From Bacteroidales bacterium (lineage in GTDB: Bacteria > Bacteroidota > Bacteroidia > Bacteroidales > UBA10428), in assembly GCA_016938095.1 (NCBI GenBank), contig JAFGVG010000054.1, positions 1 to 5,460 of the forward strand: a stretch of 5,460 bases of DNA, written 5' to 3'. Positions 1 through 5,460 of the stretch are shown here, piece after piece. How positions within the stretch are numbered: the stretch's first letter is position 1; every line of letters begins with the position of its first letter. The notes beneath the pieces are model-generated. The model did not search any database. It saw only the letters and a program-made list of their open reading frames with translations, and was not told the origin of the DNA. A program made the translations under genes and the position numbers.

Positions 1-1457
1 GCTTTGATTAAAAACGAACCGTATAATTCTTCATATTGATGGGCATTTTCACCCGGCTCTGTTACTTCGAATGCTTTTGTCAATTGTCTTGAAGCCGAAG
101 AAAGGGAGGGATAGAAACCTTTACCGGTAAATGCGGTCATGGCTGCTCCCAAAACTGTGGATTCCTTAATTTCAGCGCATTTAACAGGCTTGTTCAATAC
201 ATCTGCCCTGATTTGATTCCAAAGGCTGTTCCTTGAACCGCCTCCTACACAAATGATTTCTCCGGCGCTGAAATTCCCCGATCTGGTAAGTTTCTCCAAA
301 CCGTACCGGGTGTAAAACGACAGCGCTTCCAGGGTTGCCCGGTAAACATGGCCGCACGACGTTTCGTGAGTTATTCCCCTGATCATGCCTTCGTTCCCGA
401 GAAATTTCCCCGGGAAAAATTCGGGCAGCACTATAACTCCTTCACAACCGGCAGGTACCTTCCCTGCCTCCTGTATCATAACCGAATAATCAATGTTCCC
501 TTCGGGATTGCTATAAAACATTCTTCTGATCCATTCCAGTGCACCCGACGCAATCCATTGAACGCCCAGGTCTGCCACACCGGGCTGGGCATCTAGTTCA
601 ACGGTTATTCCGGTATCTGATTCCGGAATCAGCAGGTTTTCGGTCATTGTTCGTGCCATGAGAATTTCCCAGGTTCCGGAACTCAATACCGGCTGGTGGA
701 TGCCGGCACCCGATCCGAGAATCGCGAACTGGGTATCGTGGCCTGCTGCAATCACATCTGTACCGGTTTTTACACCCAGTGCACCGGCAGCTTCACTGGT
801 TATTTTGCCGACAATGGTTCCGGGTTCCACAAGCGGCGGGAACAGGTCAGTTCCAAGGGCGAGTTTTTCCAGAATCTCCGTCGAAAAACGTCGTGTTTTC
901 AAATTGGTGAGCATGGTGGTGCCGGCCATGGTGGTGTCCGTAACAAATTCACCGGTCATCCTGTGTAGTAAAATGGATGGCATCAGCACATAGTAATCCG
1001 CTTTATCCAATACATCGGGCTTGTTTTCCTGTAACCATATGAGCTTGTTAATGGTGTTGAAATGGTAGGACTTAATCCCGGTGATCCGGCGCAACTCTTG
1101 CGGATCGATGTATGCAGGCAGCTTTTTTTCGGCTTCTTCCGTTCTTTTGCATTGCCATGAAATTACCGGGTAGCAAAGCGATCCGTCTTTTTTCATGGCC
1201 GCACCGTCTACCCCAAAAGTTGTAACGGTTATGGCAGCAATCTCATGGTTTTCAGCCTCCTGGCATGCCTTACGGCTGCAACGTGCAAGTTTGTTCCAGA
1301 TGGCTTCGATATCCCATATCAGTCCGCCTTTATAATAAGGATCAGGAATGGTTTCGTTGGGCAGTGCATGTGATGCCAAAATCTGCCCTGTTGTATCCAC
1401 CAAACTGGCTTTCACATTGGTGGCACCGCAATCTAACACCAAAACGGCTTTATGCAT
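1..1457 (-). CDS. fucK: L-fuculokinase (FGGY carbohydrate kinase), 3' end cut by window edge
   Basis: Predicted to phosphorylate L-fuculose with ATP to L-fuculose 1-phosphate in cytoplasmic fucose catabolism; the E. coli family member also accepts D-ribulose. The minus-strand frame is open from the ATG at 1457-1455 to the left edge: 485 codons, no stop, no frameshift. E. coli FucK is about 480 residues, so only a few C-terminal residues should be missing. Visible motifs: phosphate-binding LDCGATNVKA (residues 8-17), TTFGVDG (79-85), AGHDTQFA (238-245) with the expected catalytic Asp at 241, SSGTWEILM (259-267), and the adenosine-site GGGSRN (405-410) followed by LGAAM (436-440). HDTQFA, SSGTWEILM and QWIASGALEW follow E. 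coli FucK as I recall it and fit rhamnulokinase (RhaB) or xylulokinase less well. No Shine-Dalgarno is evident. Two TTG codons sit just upstream in frame, but the ATG puts the LDCGATN motif where the family has it. The gene is divergent from an AraC-type regulator. Kinase class is near certain; fuculose specificity is likely. Confidence 0.88.
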   Translation of the reverse strand, partial: MHKAVLVLDCGATNVKASLVDTTGQILASHALPNETIPDPYYKGGLIWDIEAIWNKLARCSRKACQEAENHEIAAITVTTFGVDGAAMKKDGSLCYPVISWQCKRTEEAEKKLPAYIDPQELRRITGIKSYHFNTINKLIWLQENKPDVLDKADYYVLMPSILLHRMTGEFVTDTTMAGTTMLTNLKTRRFSTEILEKLALGTDLFPPLVEPGTIVGKITSEAAGALGVKTGTDVIAAGHDTQFAILGSGAGIHQPVLSSGTWEILMARTMTENLLIPESDTGITVELDAQPGVADLGVQWIASGALEWIRRMFYSNPEGNIDYSVMIQEAGKVPAGCEGVIVLPEFFPGKFLGNEGMIRGITHETSCGHVYRATLEALSFYTRYGLEKLTRSGNFSAGEIICVGGGSRNSLWNQIRADVLNKPVKCAEIKESTVLGAAMTAFTGKGFYPSLSSASRQLTKAFEVTEPGENAHQYEELYGSFLIK

Positions 1458-1553
1458 GTTCAACAAGTGTGTAATGCGTAAGGGATGGTAATGTATAATG
1501 AATTCGTTAAGTTGTGTCTGTGTCCCACATCATGGTTTACAAGGGGACAATAA

Positions 1554-1585
1554 CAAAGCTATGATTGTTATAATATTAATTACAA
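1554..1585 (-). promoter_or_regulatory. Bacteroidota-type promoter for the fuculokinase gene
   Basis: Read on the minus strand, TAGCTTTG (1561-1554) is a perfect match to the -7 element TAnnTTTG used by the Bacteroidota primary sigma factor. A TTG at 1585-1583 lies 21 bases upstream, within the spacing reported for -33 elements in this phylum. Transcription would start near 1547, leaving a leader of about 90 nt before the kinase ATG. The leader holds a tandem TGTGTC pair (1513-1524 on the plus strand) and two GTAATG copies 17 bp apart (1471-1476, 1488-1493). These could be regulator half-sites but are short enough to arise by chance. Confidence 0.6.
1565..1585. promoter_or_regulatory. Candidate operator: imperfect palindrome inside the fucK promoter
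   Basis: A 7-bp arm TTGTTAT (1565-1571) and its near inverse ATTACAA (1579-1585) match at 6 of 7 positions across a 7-bp AT spacer. The element fills the space between the -33 and -7 boxes of the kinase promoter, where a bound regulator would block or reposition RNA polymerase. The obvious candidate binder is the divergently encoded AraC protein, although AraC-family proteins more often bind direct repeats. The AT-rich composition makes a chance palindrome quite possible. Confidence 0.3.
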
Positions 1586-1596
1586 CATAAAATTAC

Positions 1597-1604
1597 CATA
1601 TTTG
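1597..1604 (+). promoter_or_regulatory. Weak candidate -7 element for the AraC-type gene
   Basis: CATATTTG differs from TAnnTTTG at one of the six fixed positions. It would place transcription start around 1611, about 15 nt before the ATG at 1626. There is no TTG at the expected 19-23 base spacing upstream (the nearest, 1565-1567, is 29 bases away), so this is only a possible promoter. Confidence 0.25.
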
Positions 1605-1625
1605 TGTATGAAATAAACATAAAGC

Positions 1626-2531
1626 ATGAAACAGGAACTTGTGCGTAATGTAAAGGAGGATCCCGCTGATATCCGGCAATACTTTTCCGAGATCAACATT
1701 AAGTTGCATTGCTGCCGCTACTGGATGTTGTCGGAATGGGAATGTTCAGATATGGCCTTCCCCTTCTGGAGGTTATATCACAACAGCATTTCCGGTGCAT
1801 CGGTATACTATAAGGGCGTCCAAACCGATCTGACAGCGGACAGGATAATTATCATACCTCCAAATACCGCTTTTTCAACAAGTCTGTCTTGTAAACCGGA
1901 CGAAAGGCATAAGGAAAGCATCCGGGGGAAACGCATCACCAATTTGTCAGCTGTTGATACCTTGCCGGATAAACAGATGGTAGATCATTTGTTTGTTCAT
2001 TTCAACTTGGGTTTGTCTTATGATTCAATGCAGCCCGGCGTTTATGCATTGCCGGTTAACCCTTTCATCCTTTCACTTTTGCAGAAAATCAAAAGCAACA
2101 CCGTTATCAACCCCGTGAACTATAACTTTTTTGCAGGCTTGCCGGTTCATACCCTTATCATGTTGCTGTTGGATCAGATCGGCTACGAAAGCTGGCAGCT
2201 TTACAAAATGGATAAAAGAGTGTTAAAAGCCCATGATTACATTGAGCGGTGTATCGACCAAAAACTGACCAACAATATGTTTGCTGAGAGGTATCATATG
2301 GCTGTCAATTCTTATGCACGTCTTTTTAAGGAAAATGCCGGGGTATCCATTCAACAGTATATTCAGAAGAAAAGAATTGAAAAATCGCTGATGCTGCTGC
2401 ATCATTCCGATAAGTCGATTGAAGAAATAGCAAGTGCATGCGGATTTGTTGACAGACAGCACTTTTCAAAAGTGTTTAAGCAGGTGATGAAAATGCCCCC
2501 GGTTTTTTACCGGCGAAGACTTACCTTCTGA
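1626..2531 (+). CDS. AraC-family transcriptional regulator, likely sugar-responsive
   Basis: A 301-residue cytoplasmic DNA-binding regulator. The C-terminal third (about 198-298) is the paired helix-turn-helix AraC domain: a first HTH around KLTNNMFAERYHMAVNSY (213-230), a linker helix around 243-258, and the second HTH with the family signature SIEEIASACGFVDRQHFSKV (264-283) closing with PPVFYRRR (291-298). The N-terminal part (about 43-145) looks like a cupin-type effector domain: PFWRLYHN (46-53), a D-R-IIIIPPNT strand (72-81) and VDHLFVHFNLG (119-129). It is divergent from the fuculokinase across 168 bp, the usual arrangement for a regulator of a sugar operon, so it probably senses fucose or a related sugar or sugar phosphate. 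The ligand and the sign of regulation are inference. The fucose regulators I know best are of other families (DeoR-type FucR in E. coli, GntR-type in Bacteroides), so I give no symbol. The ATG at 1626 has no clear ribosome-binding sequence, as is common in this phylum. Confidence 0.9.
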   Translation: MKQELVRNVKEDPADIRQYFSEINIKLHCCRYWMLSEWECSDMAFPFWRLYHNSISGASVYYKGVQTDLTADRIIIIPPNTAFSTSLSCKPDERHKESIRGKRITNLSAVDTLPDKQMVDHLFVHFNLGLSYDSMQPGVYALPVNPFILSLLQKIKSNTVINPVNYNFFAGLPVHTLIMLLLDQIGYESWQLYKMDKRVLKAHDYIERCIDQKLTNNMFAERYHMAVNSYARLFKENAGVSIQQYIQKKRIEKSLMLLHHSDKSIEEIASACGFVDRQHFSKVFKQVMKMPPVFYRRRLTF

Positions 2532-2536
2532 TACCG

Positions 2537-2563
2537 ATAGCTCAAAAAAATATTTTAGGCTAT
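2537..2563 (+). terminator. Possible weak hairpin downstream of the AraC-type gene
   Basis: Six base bases to the left of the loop region, ATAGCT (2537-2542), pair with GGCTAT (2558-2563), including one G-U pair. After a C/A mismatch, AAAA (2544-2547) pairs with TTTT (2553-2556) around a 5-nt loop. It begins 6 bp after the regulator's stop codon, a sensible place for a terminator. The stem is AT-rich and no T-tract follows, so it is not a canonical intrinsic terminator. Confidence 0.3.
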
Positions 2564-2601
2564 TCGGATGGCCGGATATTACATTTTGCCTGACGAATCT
2601 C

Positions 2602-2609
2602 TATCTTTG
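2602..2609 (+). promoter_or_regulatory. -7 promoter element for the Hsp15-type gene
   Basis: TATCTTTG is an exact match to the Bacteroidota -7 consensus TAnnTTTG. A start site about 7 bases downstream would fall near 2616. The -33 side is poor: TTAC lies 19 bases upstream, and the clear TTTG at 2585-2588 is only 13 bases away. The position matters because it bears on the start codon of the next gene: an ATG at 2617 would be essentially leaderless, whereas the ATG at 2632 would have a leader of about 16 nt. Confidence 0.5.
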
Positions 2610-2631
2610 CTGAAAGATGTATTTCGGTTTA

Positions 2632-3018
2632 ATGGAACAGGCAGAAAAGGTTAGAATCGACAAGTGGCTGTGGGCAATGAGAATATTCAAAACCCGCAGC
2701 CTGGCCACGGAGGCCTGTAAAAAAGGCAGGATCATCATAAACGGTCAGGAAAGCAAACCTTCACGCGAGGTAAAACCCGGAGAGATAATCCTGGTTCGTA
2801 AGCTCCCCGTAGTTTATACCCTTAAAGTGCTTGCATTGACCCATAACCGGCTGTCGGCACCACGGGTAAAGGAATTCATGGAGGACCTCACATCACCTGA
2901 GGAACTTGAAAAGCTTACCATTAACGAGAACATTTTTTTTAAACGCGACAGGGGAGCAGGACGTCCCACTAAAAAGGAGAGAAGATTAATCGACAACATC
3001 TTTAGTAGCGATACCTGA
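2632..3018 (+). CDS. hslR: Hsp15-type S4-domain RNA-binding protein
   Basis: A 128-residue basic protein matching the Hsp15 family. In E. coli, Hsp15 (133 residues, heat-induced) binds free 50S subunits that carry a stalled nascent chain and helps recycle them. The S4 RNA-binding domain occupies about residues 6-52, with the signature VRIDKWLWAMRIFKTRSLA (7-25), KKGRIIINGQ (30-39) and SKPSREVKPGE (41-51). The C-terminal tail RDRGAGRPTKKERR (105-118) is also typical of the family and is highly basic, consistent with rRNA contact. An ATG 15 bases upstream (2617) would add MYFGL; I prefer 2632 because family proteins start close to the RIDKWLW motif and because the -7 element at 2602-2609 would make the upstream ATG leaderless. 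It appears to have its own promoter and to be unrelated to the preceding regulator. Another heat-shock gene, htpG, lies less than 1 kb downstream on the other strand. Confidence 0.87.
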   Translation: MEQAEKVRIDKWLWAMRIFKTRSLATEACKKGRIIINGQESKPSREVKPGEIILVRKLPVVYTLKVLALTHNRLSAPRVKEFMEDLTSPEELEKLTINENIFFKRDRGAGRPTKKERRLIDNIFSSDT

Positions 3019-3022
3019 TTAC

Positions 3023-3037
3023 TCGTCCCTCGTCCCT
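3023..3037. repeat. Heptanucleotide tandem repeat, two copies of TCGTCCC
   Basis: TCGTCCC at 3023-3029 is repeated exactly at 3030-3036, and a further T begins a third unit. It starts 5 bp after the hslR stop codon. Two copies alone could be chance. It is listed because a second heptad array of different sequence lies 57 bp further on in the same gap. Confidence 0.5.
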
Positions 3038-3049
3038 GCCACTGCCTAT

Positions 3050-3077
3050 GGTATGCTGAGCGAAGTCGAAGCATGCC
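3050..3077. repeat. REP-like inverted repeat (hairpin)
   Basis: GGTATGCT (3050-3057) pairs over 8 bp with AGCATGCC (3070-3077), with one G-U wobble when read on the plus strand. The 12-nt interval between the arms reads GAGCGAAGTCGA. The core CTGAGCGAAGTCGAAG resembles a palindromic intergenic motif (CTTCGACTnCGCTCAG on the other strand) that I recall as dispersed in many copies in diverse bacterial genomes. With no T-tract on either side it is more likely a dispersed repeat than a Rho-independent terminator, though the structure could still protect the hslR transcript's 3' end. Confidence 0.6.
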
Positions 3078-3093
3078 GCTGTTACGCCACTAG

Positions 3094-3130
3094 TCTTGGT
3101 TCTTGGTTCTTGGCTCTTGGCTCTTGGTTC
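3094..3130. repeat. Heptanucleotide tandem repeat, five copies of TCTTGGY
   Basis: Five contiguous 7-bp units begin at 3094, 3101, 3108, 3115 and 3122, reading TCTTGGT, TCTTGGT, TCTTGGC, TCTTGGC and TCTTGGT, followed by a partial TC. Only the seventh base varies. The array ends 17 bp before the preferred start of the DUF4924-like gene, so it lies in that gene's leader or promoter. A unit of 7 is not a multiple of 3, so it opens a spurious upstream reading-frame extension, and changes in copy number would shift spacing to any upstream promoter. Confidence 0.9.
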
Positions 3131-3147
3131 TATCAAACAAACTGCTT

Positions 3148-3690
3148 ATGTTAATTGCCCGCGAAAAACGAAATACCAATATTGCTGAATATATTCTCTA
3201 TATGTGGCAGGTGGAAGACCTCATCCGCGCCTATCAGTTTAATATCGATCTGATTGAGACAAACCTTATTGCACAATATGCGCAGCCCGAAAGGGTTAAA
3301 AATGATGTCCGCGACTGGTATGCCAACCTCCTGCTGATGATGTACCAGGAAGGGATAAGGGAGAAAGGGCATCTGAGTTTTCTGAAAACCCTGGTCAATG
3401 AAATTACCGATTTGCACCTGCGACTCATCAATAAAGAAGGAGAGGACGGGTATCGTGAGCTTTATGTCAATGCTTCCCCGAACCTCGAAGCTTTCCGGGA
3501 GAAAACAGGTGACCAGGCGTCAGGCGATATTGAAACCTGCCTGAATGCCTTGTACGGGCTGTTGCTGTTGCGCTTAAAAAAGCAGCCAGTCAGTCGCGAA
3601 ACTGAACTGGCCATGGCTTCTTTCAGCAAATTGCTCGCTTCCCTTTCCCATAAGTTTTTGGAACTAGAAAAGGGCGAAAGGGAAATATAA
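3148..3690 (+). CDS. DUF4924-like protein of unknown function
   Basis: A 180-residue protein that I recognise as probably DUF4924, a family I know only from Bacteroidota and whose function is unknown to me. The N-terminus carries the conserved-looking block REKRNTNIAEYILYMWQVED (5-24). The rest reads as mainly helical: 51-72 around VRDWYANLLLMMYQEGI, 74-96 around LSFLKTLVNEITDLHLRLI, a helix around 128-145 and a charged C-terminal helix from about 151. There is no signal peptide, transmembrane segment, recognisable catalytic motif or Cys/His metal site, so a cytoplasmic location is expected. The frame extends upstream to a TTG at 3103, but those 15 codons (VLGSWLLVLSNKLL) are translated heptad repeat; the ATG at 3148 gives a family-like N-terminus. 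It lies 129 bp after hslR on the same strand and ends 20 bp from the stop of convergent htpG. No convincing promoter is visible; TAGTCTTG (3091-3098) is one mismatch from a -7 element. Confidence 0.75.
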   Translation: MLIAREKRNTNIAEYILYMWQVEDLIRAYQFNIDLIETNLIAQYAQPERVKNDVRDWYANLLLMMYQEGIREKGHLSFLKTLVNEITDLHLRLINKEGEDGYRELYVNASPNLEAFREKTGDQASGDIETCLNALYGLLLLRLKKQPVSRETELAMASFSKLLASLSHKFLELEKGEREI

Positions 3691-3703
3691 TAAAGGTTGT
3701 TCC

Positions 3704-3717
3704 GCTCTTATCAGAGC
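3704..3717. terminator. Possible small bidirectional hairpin between convergent genes
   Basis: GCTCT (3704-3708) and AGAGC (3713-3717) form a perfect 5-bp stem with a 4-nt loop, overlapping the htpG stop codon (3713-3711) and following the DUF4924-like gene by 13 bp. The location suits a shared terminator for convergent genes. The stem is short; read on the minus strand, the downstream sequence is only moderately T-rich, and no run of T follows on the plus strand. Confidence 0.3.
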
Positions 3718-5460
3718 AATTCAATACTCCGTTTGACAAACCTGTTCAATTCCTCTCCTTTCAGCATATTGTTCGAAAGCAGGGCGATATCGATCAGCTG
3801 TTGAACAATCTTGTTCCCTTTTCCGAATTTGGTGAGTAATTCCTGCCGTTTGTCCTCAAATTCACCGATCTTTTTATCGAGTTCGGCAATCCTGTCCTTA
3901 TCGGCCTGGGGTATTTCTTCCTCTTTCTTGTCCTTGTTGGCCTTTTCCATTTCCGACTTATTGTCCTGCAATGGTTTAACCTTTTCGTTCAGCTTGTCGA
4001 GTTCCTTCCTGACTTTCTTTTCTTTTTCTTCCTGTATACGTGTTACAAGCGGATGGTTGGCGTTTATCACCACATTGTAGGTACTGGGTAATTCACCATA
4101 GAAGCTCATCGGACCGCCTATCTGCGACATATCCTTCATCCTTCGCATGAACTCCATCTGGGTGATCAGCACGGGCTGGTCGGTTTCAGCCAGGCTTTCA
4201 AATGTAACCGTATAGTTGGCTTTGGTTTCCGGCAGCAGGCTTTTGAAAACCGGTTTGAGTTCTTCCTGTTGGTCGGGTGTTAATTTCGATTCCCGGGTAA
4301 CGTCCTTTGGAATGAGTTTGTCAATGACATCGCTGTCGACGCGTACAAAATGAGATTCCTTGAATTTGGTTTCCAGCTGGTTGATGAAGTGCATGTCGAG
4401 ATGACCGTCCATCACCAGCACATCGTAGCCTTGGTTACGGGCCGACTCAATGTAGCTGAACTGACCTTCGGTATCGGTGGTGTATAGGTAAATAAGCGTT
4501 TTGTTCTTATCTTTCTGGTTTTCCTTTATGAGCTTTTCATATTCTTCAAAGGTGAAGTACTTGCCTTCGGTATTTTTGAAAAGTGCAAATTTGGCAGCCT
4601 GCTCGTAGAATTTTTCTTCCGATATCATACCATACTCGATGAACAGCTTTAAGTCGTCCCATTTCTTCTCGAACTGTTCACGGTCGTTTTTGAAAATATC
4701 GCTGAGCCTGTCGGCTACTTTTTTGGTGATATGTCCCGAGATCTTTTTTACGTTGGAGTCGCTTTGCAGGTAACTGCGCGAAACATTCAACGGAATGTCG
4801 GGGGAGTCGAGCACGCCATGCAACAAGGTGAGGAACTCGGGAACAATACCTTCAACCGAGTCGGTGACAAAAACCTGGTTACAATAGAGCTGAATTTTGT
4901 TTTTCTGGATGTCGAAATTGCTTTTGATTTTCGGGAAGTAAAGGATTCCCGTTAAATTAAAAGGATAATCAACGTTCAGGTGTATGTTGAAAAGCGGTTC
5001 CTCAGCCATGGGATAAAGCTCGCGGTAAAAGGCCTTGTAATCTTCATCCGTTACATCGGCTGGTTTTTTGGTCCACAGCGGGGTGGTGTTGTTGATGATC
5101 TTGTCTTCGTCGAGTTCCACCGATTTACCGTCTTTCCATTCGGTTTTTTTACCAAAGCCAATGGGAACGGGCAGAAATTTGCAGTATTTGTTAAGGATGC
5201 CGTCGATACGCGATTCCTCAATAAATTCTTCCGATTCCTTGTCGATGTGCAGGATAATGTCGGTTCCCCTGGCCACTTTGTCACTTTCGGTCAATTCGTA
5301 GTCGGGTGTGCCGTCGCATATCCACCTGACTGCCTGACTTCCTTCCTGGTACGACTTGGAAATAACTTCCACTTTTTCCGATACCATAAAGGCGGAATAG
5401 AAGCCCAGGCCGAAATGGCCGATGATGTTGTTTGCCTGGTTTTTATATTTCTCCAGGAAA
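3711..5460 (-). CDS. htpG: Chaperone protein HtpG (Hsp90), 5' end cut by window edge
   Basis: ATP-dependent cytosolic Hsp90 homodimer that remodels client proteins, often with DnaK. The frame stays open to the right edge, giving 582 visible residues; a methionine at 5387 is internal, not the start. The visible part begins in the N-terminal ATPase domain with the ATP-lid motif GHFGLGFYSAF (visible residues 14-24), then RGTDIILHI. The middle domain includes TPLWTKKPADVTDEDYKAFY, QVFVTDSVEG and LHGVLDSPDIPLNVSRSYLQ, with the arginine of NVSRS that in characterised Hsp90s contacts the ATP gamma phosphate. By comparison with E. coli HtpG (624 residues), about 100 N-terminal residues are missing, so the full protein would be near 680, typical for this phylum. 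The extra length is a Lys/Glu-rich coiled-coil insert (3822-4034) in the C-terminal dimerisation domain, before the end segment LSNNMLKGEELNRFVKRSIE. All visible key residues are intact. The promoter is out of view. Confidence 0.97.
   Translation of the reverse strand, partial: FLEKYKNQANNIIGHFGLGFYSAFMVSEKVEVISKSYQEGSQAVRWICDGTPDYELTESDKVARGTDIILHIDKESEEFIEESRIDGILNKYCKFLPVPIGFGKKTEWKDGKSVELDEDKIINNTTPLWTKKPADVTDEDYKAFYRELYPMAEEPLFNIHLNVDYPFNLTGILYFPKIKSNFDIQKNKIQLYCNQVFVTDSVEGIVPEFLTLLHGVLDSPDIPLNVSRSYLQSDSNVKKISGHITKKVADRLSDIFKNDREQFEKKWDDLKLFIEYGMISEEKFYEQAAKFALFKNTEGKYFTFEEYEKLIKENQKDKNKTLIYLYTTDTEGQFSYIESARNQGYDVLVMDGHLDMHFINQLETKFKESHFVRVDSDVIDKLIPKDVTRESKLTPDQQEELKPVFKSLLPETKANYTVTFESLAETDQPVLITQMEFMRRMKDMSQIGGPMSFYGELPSTYNVVINANHPLVTRIQEEKEKKVRKELDKLNEKVKPLQDNKSEMEKANKDKKEEEIPQADKDRIAELDKKIGEFEDKRQELLTKFGKGNKIVQQLIDIALLSNNMLKGEELNRFVKRSIELL

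Noticed and set aside
396..430. Inverted-repeat-like stretch rich in GAAA/TTTCCCCGGG
   Set aside because: It is inside the kinase coding sequence, encodes the expected residues PEFFPGKFLG, and shows no extended perfect stem.
348..1474. Several plus-strand open frames (348-596, 658-993, 696-968, 1265-1474)
   Set aside because: All lie within the minus-strand fuculokinase (the last runs 17 bp past its start), which has a continuous frame with family motifs throughout; the plus-strand translations show no family features.
1652..1660. AAAGGAGGA, a perfect Shine-Dalgarno-like sequence
   Set aside because: It lies inside the AraC-type coding frame (codons near residue 10) with no start codon at suitable spacing, and this phylum rarely relies on such sites.
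2223..2462. Minus-strand open frame opposite the AraC helix-turn-helix region, and similar antisense frames at 2814-3074, 3151-3417 and 3234-3431
   Set aside because: They are antisense to well-supported genes and have no recognisable motifs or start signals.
3103..3147. TTG start giving a 195-residue form of the DUF4924-like protein
   Set aside because: The added 15 residues are translated TCTTGGY repeat and intergenic sequence; the ATG at 3148 gives a family-like N-terminus.
3811..5301. Frames opposite or out of frame with htpG (3811-4080, 4731-4955, 5051-5284, 5068-5301)
   Set aside because: The htpG frame is continuous with conserved motifs; the alternatives are Ser/Phe- or Lys/Arg-rich by-products of its codon composition.
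5385..5387. ATG at 5387 as the htpG start
   Set aside because: The same frame continues upstream to the window edge and encodes the conserved GHFGLGFYSAF motif, so the true start lies outside the window.

Overview
The window looks like ordinary chromosomal DNA from a member of the Bacteroidota. The signs are: two matches to the lineage's -7 promoter element (TAnnTTTG), gene starts with no clear Shine-Dalgarno sequence, a small helical protein resembling the Bacteroidota-restricted DUF4924 family, and an HtpG with the long charged insert in its C-terminal domain that I associate with this phylum. All identifications come from reading the sequence and recalled family knowledge; no database search was run. 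I see no tRNA, rRNA, CRISPR array, phage gene or transposase.

Layout: (1) 1-1457, minus strand: an FGGY sugar kinase closely resembling L-fuculokinase (FucK). It is open at the left edge with 485 codons visible. (2) 1458-1625: a divergent control region with a good Bacteroidota promoter for the kinase and an AT-rich imperfect palindrome inside that promoter. (3) 1626-2531, plus: an AraC-family regulator, probably controlling the kinase locus. (4) 2532-2631: a weak hairpin and a promoter very close to the next gene. (5) 2632-3018, plus: an Hsp15/HslR-type S4 RNA-binding protein. (6) 3019-3147: an intergenic patch with two different heptanucleotide tandem repeats flanking a GC-rich hairpin. (7) 3148-3690, plus: the DUF4924-like protein. 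(8) 3711-5460, minus: most of htpG (Hsp90), converging on gene 7 with a 20-bp gap. Its N-terminal ~100 residues lie beyond the right edge.

Functionally there are two unrelated blocks. The left block is sugar catabolism: the kinase would phosphorylate L-fuculose, feeding an aldolase that is not in view, and the divergent AraC protein is its likely sugar-responsive switch. The right block is protein quality control and translation stress: Hsp15 acts on stalled 50S subunits and HtpG is the ATP-driven chaperone, with a protein of unknown function between them. I found no convincing new multi-gene system. The least explained sequence is the composite repeat patch at 3019-3147.
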